A stretch of 35,012 bases of DNA from Methanobacteriota archaeon. GTDB lineage: Archaea; Halobacteriota; Methanomicrobia; Methanomicrobiales; Methanocorpusculaceae. Position numbers and translations under genes: made by a program. The stretch lies in assembly GCA_023396065.1 (NCBI GenBank), contig JAEWXF010000034.1, forward strand, positions 1 through 35,012. The letters are read 5' to 3'. The notes under the pieces are model-generated. The model was not told where the DNA came from, made no database searches, and saw nothing but the letters and a program-made list of their open reading frames with translations. Every line of letters begins with the position of its first letter. Within the stretch, counting starts at the first letter, position 1. Positions 31,140-35,012 of this stretch are shown one piece after another.

Positions 31140-31359
31140 TTATGTCTGTATTGTTTGTCACGGACCAGTCATAAACACGTAGTATTAATTCGTGGTTTTT
31201 CCAGACATCATGTCTCTGAAAACGTGCGGACAGAAGAGTGTCTCCCTGTCCTCAGATTGTACTCCTGTCATGACTACCCAAAATAGAATATTTATATATT
31301 ATTATGACTTACTATTAGTAAGTCACAGTGAATAGAGTGACCAACTGGACGTGAATATT
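31140..31359. promoter_or_regulatory. Divergent promoter region of FKBP-like and hsp20 genes
   Basis: This spacer contains a minus-strand TTTATG box near 31175 for the FKBP-like gene and TTTATATA at 31291-31298 for hsp20. The hsp20 promoter is overlapped by a 19-bp palindrome described separately. Confidence 0.6.
31306..31324. promoter_or_regulatory. Palindromic operator at the hsp20 start site
   Basis: GACTTACTATTAGTAAGTC is a perfect 8-bp inverted repeat with a three-base centre. It begins eight bases after the TATA box (31291-31298) and covers the expected transcription start near 31320, the position for a repressor that blocks initiation. Confidence 0.65.
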
Positions 31360-31857
31360 ATGTCAATCAGACCATATCAGTTTAATTTCGGGACTCTTGG
31401 AAATGAAATCGATGCACTGTTCGCAGAGATGGAAGCGCGGGCATCATCCCTGATGTCACAGGCTGCTGCAAACACCTCGACGCTCCCGGACAAAGTACGG
31501 TGTTCGTCACTGCCGGGATTCGGCAATGACTTCCACATTGATGTCTGCGAGAATGAAAATGATATCATCGTAGTAACCGATCTTCCGGGCATGGAAAAGG
31601 AGGATATCTCCGTCAAACTGCTGAATCCGGAGACACTCCTTATTAAGACCGAGCAGCATGCAGCAGACGAAACCACAGATGATGCAGGAACCTATCACAT
31701 TCGTGAGCGCAGGTTTGGCAGTATGCAGAGAAGCATTCGTCTGCCGTCCGCCGTAGAAACCGAAGGTGCAACAGCGAGTTTCAAAAACGGCGTAATGGAA
31801 ATTGTTCTGCCGAAAGTACAAAAGAAAGAGGTTGGCGTGGACATCAGAATCGAATAA
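31360..31857 (+). CDS. Small heat shock protein Hsp20
   Basis: The 165-residue protein has an N-terminal variable arm (1-55) and an alpha-crystallin domain: FHIDVCENENDIIVVTDLPGMEKEDISVKLLNPETLLIKTEQH, RERRFGSMQRSIRLPSAVETEGATASFKNGVMEIVLPK. The C-terminus ends IRIE, an IxI motif for oligomer assembly. It keeps denatured proteins soluble. The ATG at 31360 is chosen over a GTG three codons upstream. The palindrome over its transcription start implies heat- or stress-controlled repression. Confidence 0.93.
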   Translation: MSIRPYQFNFGTLGNEIDALFAEMEARASSLMSQAAANTSTLPDKVRCSSLPGFGNDFHIDVCENENDIIVVTDLPGMEKEDISVKLLNPETLLIKTEQHAADETTDDAGTYHIRERRFGSMQRSIRLPSAVETEGATASFKNGVMEIVLPKVQKKEVGVDIRIE

Positions 31858-31900
31858 GAGTCCTCTGCAAGATTCCCCCATCCGATCACACCCGGACAGA

Positions 31901-31910
31901 TATAATATAT
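31901..31910 (+). promoter_or_regulatory. TATA box of the CBS-ParB gene
   Basis: TATAATATAT at 31901-31910 predicts initiation near 31930 and a leader of about 50 bases before the ATG at 31980. Confidence 0.5.
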
Positions 31911-31979
31911 TTCTTTAACTCCCCTCTATTTTTTTGTCGATGCATTGATGTTGTCGTATTGCGAATAACTATTCCATTC

Positions 31980-33518
31980 ATGGAGAAAAAGCAGGTCCGG
32001 GATTATATGACGCATGACGTGATTAGCGTTGATGCGTCTCAGACAGTCGGGGACGTGATTCATCTCATTAATACCACACAACACGACGGGTTTCCGGTGT
32101 TGCGGGGCGGAAAGGTGGCCGGCTATATCTCTGCGCGTGATATTATCGGTGAGCATCCGTTGACAACGGTGGATCAGTGTATGTCCCGCCATCCGATTAA
32201 AGCGACATCTGATCTGACGATCACCGAGGTTGCCCGAAGAATCTTCCGTTCCGGGATTCAGAAACTACCGGTGGTTGATCAAGAGAACCGGCTGATCGGC
32301 ATCGTTTCCAATGTGGATGTTATCCGGTCCCAGATTGAACGGGTAACACCAGAGAAGGTTTTCAATTTTATGAGTACGCTTCGTACGCTCTATAACGTGG
32401 ATACCACGCTGAAGCGTGAGATGATTCCCGTATCTGCGATTCAGCCAACGCAGTCATGTGTTCATCAGGACGAGCTGGAGGGACGAATGTATGAACTGCG
32501 GATGCATCTGGCCGAGCCGGTGATCGCCGCAAAAAGCGGGAACCGACTGATATTAGTGGACGGGCATCACCGGGCAGTGGCGGCGGAACGCCTTGGAATG
32601 CGGGAACTTGACGCATATGTGGTGTATGTAAACGGAGATATTGAACTTGGTCTGGAGAAAACGGCGCACTCCATGCATATCTTTCAGCTCTCGGACGTGC
32701 GCGTGGATGACAGCCCCGAACATTCCCTTGTGGGTCCGACACATCCTGCATTGATTCCCGCGGAGAAAAAACTGGTGCGGGATTATATGACACTGGATGT
32801 GATCAGTGTTGATATTTCCGGTACGGTAAAAGATGTCATCGGAAAAATTCGCTCCACTTCCCATGACGGTTTCCCGGTGACGAATCAGGGAAAGGTCGTT
32901 GGGTTTATTGCAGCCCGAAATATTGTCGGCGTGAAAGCTTCCGACTCCGTGGCATCACTGATGTCACCCGTTCTGCTGACAGCATATCCTGAAAGTGGAA
33001 TGACGGACGTTGCCCGGAAAATGTTCCGGTTCTGTGTGCAGAAATTACCAGTGGTAAATCACGATCAGGTGCTGGTAGGTATTATTACCAACTCGGATGT
33101 TATCCGGTCACAGATTGAGAAGGTCACTCCAGAAAAAGTGTTTGATTATATTACCACCCTGCGGACCCTGTACGGGGTGGAACCTAGACTGACCCGGGGA
33201 ATGGTGCCGGTCGGTCGGCTTATGCCGACACAGTCAAAGGTGTATATGGATGAACTGGACGGCCGGAGCTATGAGATTACCAAGGGGCTTGCAGAGCCGC
33301 TTATTGTGGTCCGGCGGAGCGGGAAATATATTCTGATTGACGGGCATCACCGAGCGGTGGCGGCGAACAGGATGCATCTCCGGGAACTGGAAGCGTATAT
33401 TATTGATATCAGGTCTGATACGGAACTTGGAATTGAAAAGACGGCACGGAATATGCATCTGAACTCTCTGGATGATGTGCAGGTTCTGGATGAGTCGCGC
33501 TGTGCATTTCTTGCATAA
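31980..33518 (+). CDS. Duplicated CBS-pair plus ParB-like domain protein
   Basis: This 512-residue protein is two copies of the same module. Each starts EKKxVRDYMTxDVISVD (residues 2-18 and 262-278), has two CBS domains, the link VIRSQIExVTPEKVF, then a ParB/sulfiredoxin-like domain with VDGHHRAVAA or IDGHHRAVAA (Asp194 and Asp454). The repeat period is exactly 260 residues. CBS pairs bind adenine nucleotides or SAM; ParB-like domains with a DGHxR motif include CTPases and the ADP-dependent serine kinase of archaea. The protein may thus be a nucleotide-sensing kinase or NTPase, with function inferred. The start at 31980 is the family start; the in-frame TTG 21 bases earlier is less likely. 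Confidence 0.82.
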   Translation: MEKKQVRDYMTHDVISVDASQTVGDVIHLINTTQHDGFPVLRGGKVAGYISARDIIGEHPLTTVDQCMSRHPIKATSDLTITEVARRIFRSGIQKLPVVDQENRLIGIVSNVDVIRSQIERVTPEKVFNFMSTLRTLYNVDTTLKREMIPVSAIQPTQSCVHQDELEGRMYELRMHLAEPVIAAKSGNRLILVDGHHRAVAAERLGMRELDAYVVYVNGDIELGLEKTAHSMHIFQLSDVRVDDSPEHSLVGPTHPALIPAEKKLVRDYMTLDVISVDISGTVKDVIGKIRSTSHDGFPVTNQGKVVGFIAARNIVGVKASDSVASLMSPVLLTAYPESGMTDVARKMFRFCVQKLPVVNHDQVLVGIITNSDVIRSQIEKVTPEKVFDYITTLRTLYGVEPRLTRGMVPVGRLMPTQSKVYMDELDGRSYEITKGLAEPLIVVRRSGKYILIDGHHRAVAANRMHLRELEAYIIDIRSDTELGIEKTARNMHLNSLDDVQVLDESRCAFLA

Positions 33519-33570
33519 TCTTTTTTTTGTGTGGAAACATTTTACTTTCTTTATTGCGTATGTATAATGC

Positions 33571-34740
33571 ATGAAGGGTTCTGATCGGGTCGTACCGGTG
33601 TTGATCGCCGCAGTGGTGATTCTGGTGGCGGTCTTTTGTGTATTTATTCTTGAACTCCCTCAGGAGGAACCGGCTGGTACCAGCGGAAATACACTCGTAA
33701 AAGGGAGTGGTGCGGGGGAGACGAATCTGACATCAACTACACTGTTTCAGATGATGATGATGGCGGCGGAACTGAATGAGTCGCGCTGGGTCTCCACGAC
33801 GGATACGGATAATGCCCGTCTGGTGGTTCTGATTAAGCAGAATGCACTGCCGCTGAATAATCTGGCGACGATCTGTATGGTGCATCTGAATAATAATAAT
33901 GCGGCGGAACTGGTGAGCCAGGCGGAAGTTTTGGAAAAAACTGCGATTGCTGCCTGGGATAAGACGGATACGCTGAATGTTTCGCCGGGTGAGTATACAC
34001 TGATGTACAACGGATACCGGAGCGCGCTGACTGAGTATATGATTGCGGCGTCTGCGCTGAAGGCAGGAATGCCGAAGACCGCCGATGAGAAAAAAATGGC
34101 ATTCGGCAGACTGGTTTCTGCGTCGAACCGGATGATTACCGCATATAATGATATTGATTTCGAGGTTGAGTATCCGGACGACGTTGTTTCACAGGTTCGG
34201 GGCATTGAGGTGGTAGAACCTGAACCGGATCCGGTTGAGGTTACAGAACCACTGGTGATCTCGGATGCGCTCTCACGAGGTACGTCTCATGAGTATAAAG
34301 ATTCCCGGCTAAATAACCTGATACGTGTGACAGTACCAATTGACAGCGGCCGGTTCATCCGTTCCTTCTACTATACGGATAAGACTACGCAGAAAGGTGT
34401 AACAATGACGGCCCCGGAGGATAAGATGTATTATATGGTGGCCGTTTCCTATACCCATGCGGGGCATCTGGACGGAAATACGATGACGATCACGCCCCCG
34501 ACTGCTGCGTCCCATACTCTGCAGTATGAGGATGTTACGCTGAAACCGGTTTCCATTACAAATGCAATCGGCAACGCGCTGAATGTGGGTCTGGCATATA
34601 ACACGAACGCGATCGAACGGCTGGAGAAAAAGGATATGCTGCTCTTCTATGAAGTACCGACAAACTTTACAAAGGAAAATGCATATCTGACAGTGAACCT
34701 GGGCAGCACGTGGGGCACCCCTTCGTGGAAGCTCTGGTAA
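33571..34740 (+). CDS. Secreted or membrane-anchored hypothetical protein
   Basis: The 389-residue protein has an N-terminal hydrophobic segment (residues 8-28, VPVLIAAVVILVAVFCVFILE) that looks like an uncleaved signal anchor, then a helical region rich in Ala, Met and Asn (about 55-205), a Pro/Glu/Val spacer (EVVEPEPDPVEVTEP) and a C-terminal beta domain of about 155 residues (RVTVPIDSGRFIRSFYYTDK, MYYMVAVSYTHAGH, FYEVPTNF). The last part resembles DUF4352-type immunoglobulin-like domains in outline. I cannot name a function. It follows the CBS-ParB gene by 52 bases and may share its transcript. Confidence 0.65.
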   Translation: MKGSDRVVPVLIAAVVILVAVFCVFILELPQEEPAGTSGNTLVKGSGAGETNLTSTTLFQMMMMAAELNESRWVSTTDTDNARLVVLIKQNALPLNNLATICMVHLNNNNAAELVSQAEVLEKTAIAAWDKTDTLNVSPGEYTLMYNGYRSALTEYMIAASALKAGMPKTADEKKMAFGRLVSASNRMITAYNDIDFEVEYPDDVVSQVRGIEVVEPEPDPVEVTEPLVISDALSRGTSHEYKDSRLNNLIRVTVPIDSGRFIRSFYYTDKTTQKGVTMTAPEDKMYYMVAVSYTHAGHLDGNTMTITPPTAASHTLQYEDVTLKPVSITNAIGNALNVGLAYNTNAIERLEKKDMLLFYEVPTNFTKENAYLTVNLGSTWGTPSWKLW

Positions 34741-35012
34741 TTTTTCTTTTTTGACCTGAGTTTGACACAAGGCTAATTTTTCCCCGTGGTGCATCCACGA
34801 GCATCACACCAATTTTTTGGAGTATGAGGATTTGATAGATACCTCAAAAATAACCTGTTGCCCCTTCACTCCACCCTGATTTTATCTCCAACTGGACCAT
34901 CTGCACGGGTTCAAAATTTGAAAACACACCTCATCATACCCTATTTTTGAGCTTCATCGTGGTAAGTGTCAAATACCTCCCGATGAAACACCATGATATG
35001 CGAACGCATCAC
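34741..35012. other. Non-coding end region with nested inverted repeats
   Basis: No gene is seen. A T-rich tract (34741-34752) follows the last gene and may be its terminator. TTTGACAC (34761-34768) faces GTGTCAAA (34967-34974), and inside them CTCAAAAATA (34843-34852) faces TATTTTTGAG (34943-34952). The nested arms could be the end or remnant of a small mobile element, or leader of a gene beyond the window. Confidence 0.4.

Overview
The window looks like chromosome of a methanogenic euryarchaeon, most likely of the order Methanomicrobiales and plausibly close to Methanocorpusculum. This rests on a complete archaeal information-processing cluster (PriS, GINS, L44e, S27e, aIF2-alpha, Nop10), geranylgeranyl reductases for saturating archaeal lipids, an anaerobic (cobalt-early) cobamide operon, archaemetzincin, TATA-box promoters with short or absent leaders, and several families shared with other Methanomicrobia. 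The exact genus is an inference.

Layout. 1-127: C-terminal tail of a cell-surface protein. 128-774: mostly non-coding, with a 213-bp inverted-repeat element and a likely 32-residue membrane miniprotein. 775-3536: an 8-Cys ferredoxin and two tandem geranylgeranyl reductases. 3564-6117 (minus): an RND/MMPL-type exporter behind a small winged-helix protein. 6448-9284: a TrmB-like regulator, a CRISPR-independent Cas1 homologue directly coupled to archaemetzincin, and a divergent UPF0146 protein. 9335-12392: two tandem flippase-like membrane proteins and an FkbM methyltransferase. 12472-13695 (minus): a lipoprotein of the NitT/TauT solute-binding family whose two lobes appear in reversed order. 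13925-15525: ketopantoate reductase and a MobA-like nucleotidyltransferase, followed by three strong hairpins. 15774-21460: cobamide ring operon cbiT-L-F-G-H-C-DE, almost every gene overlapping the next. 21457-22308 (minus): an ADP-ribosylglycohydrolase-family protein. 22516-29727: UPF0058, Elp3, primase small subunit, GINS, L44e, S27e, aIF2-alpha, Nop10, PAC2 chaperone and an EndoQ-like PHP protein. 29779-34740: a zinc-ribbon protein, a membrane-anchored FKBP-like protein, Hsp20 with a palindromic operator, a duplicated CBS-ParB protein and a secreted protein. 34741-35012 is non-coding with nested inverted repeats.

The most unusual items are the archaemetzincin-Cas1 gene pair with degenerate Cas1 active-site positions, the apparently circularly permuted solute-binding protein, the exact 260-residue internal duplication of the CBS-ParB protein, and a hairpin-forming 24-nt sequence that lies in the same reading frame inside two unrelated genes. 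No rRNA, tRNA, CRISPR array or intact transposase gene was seen.
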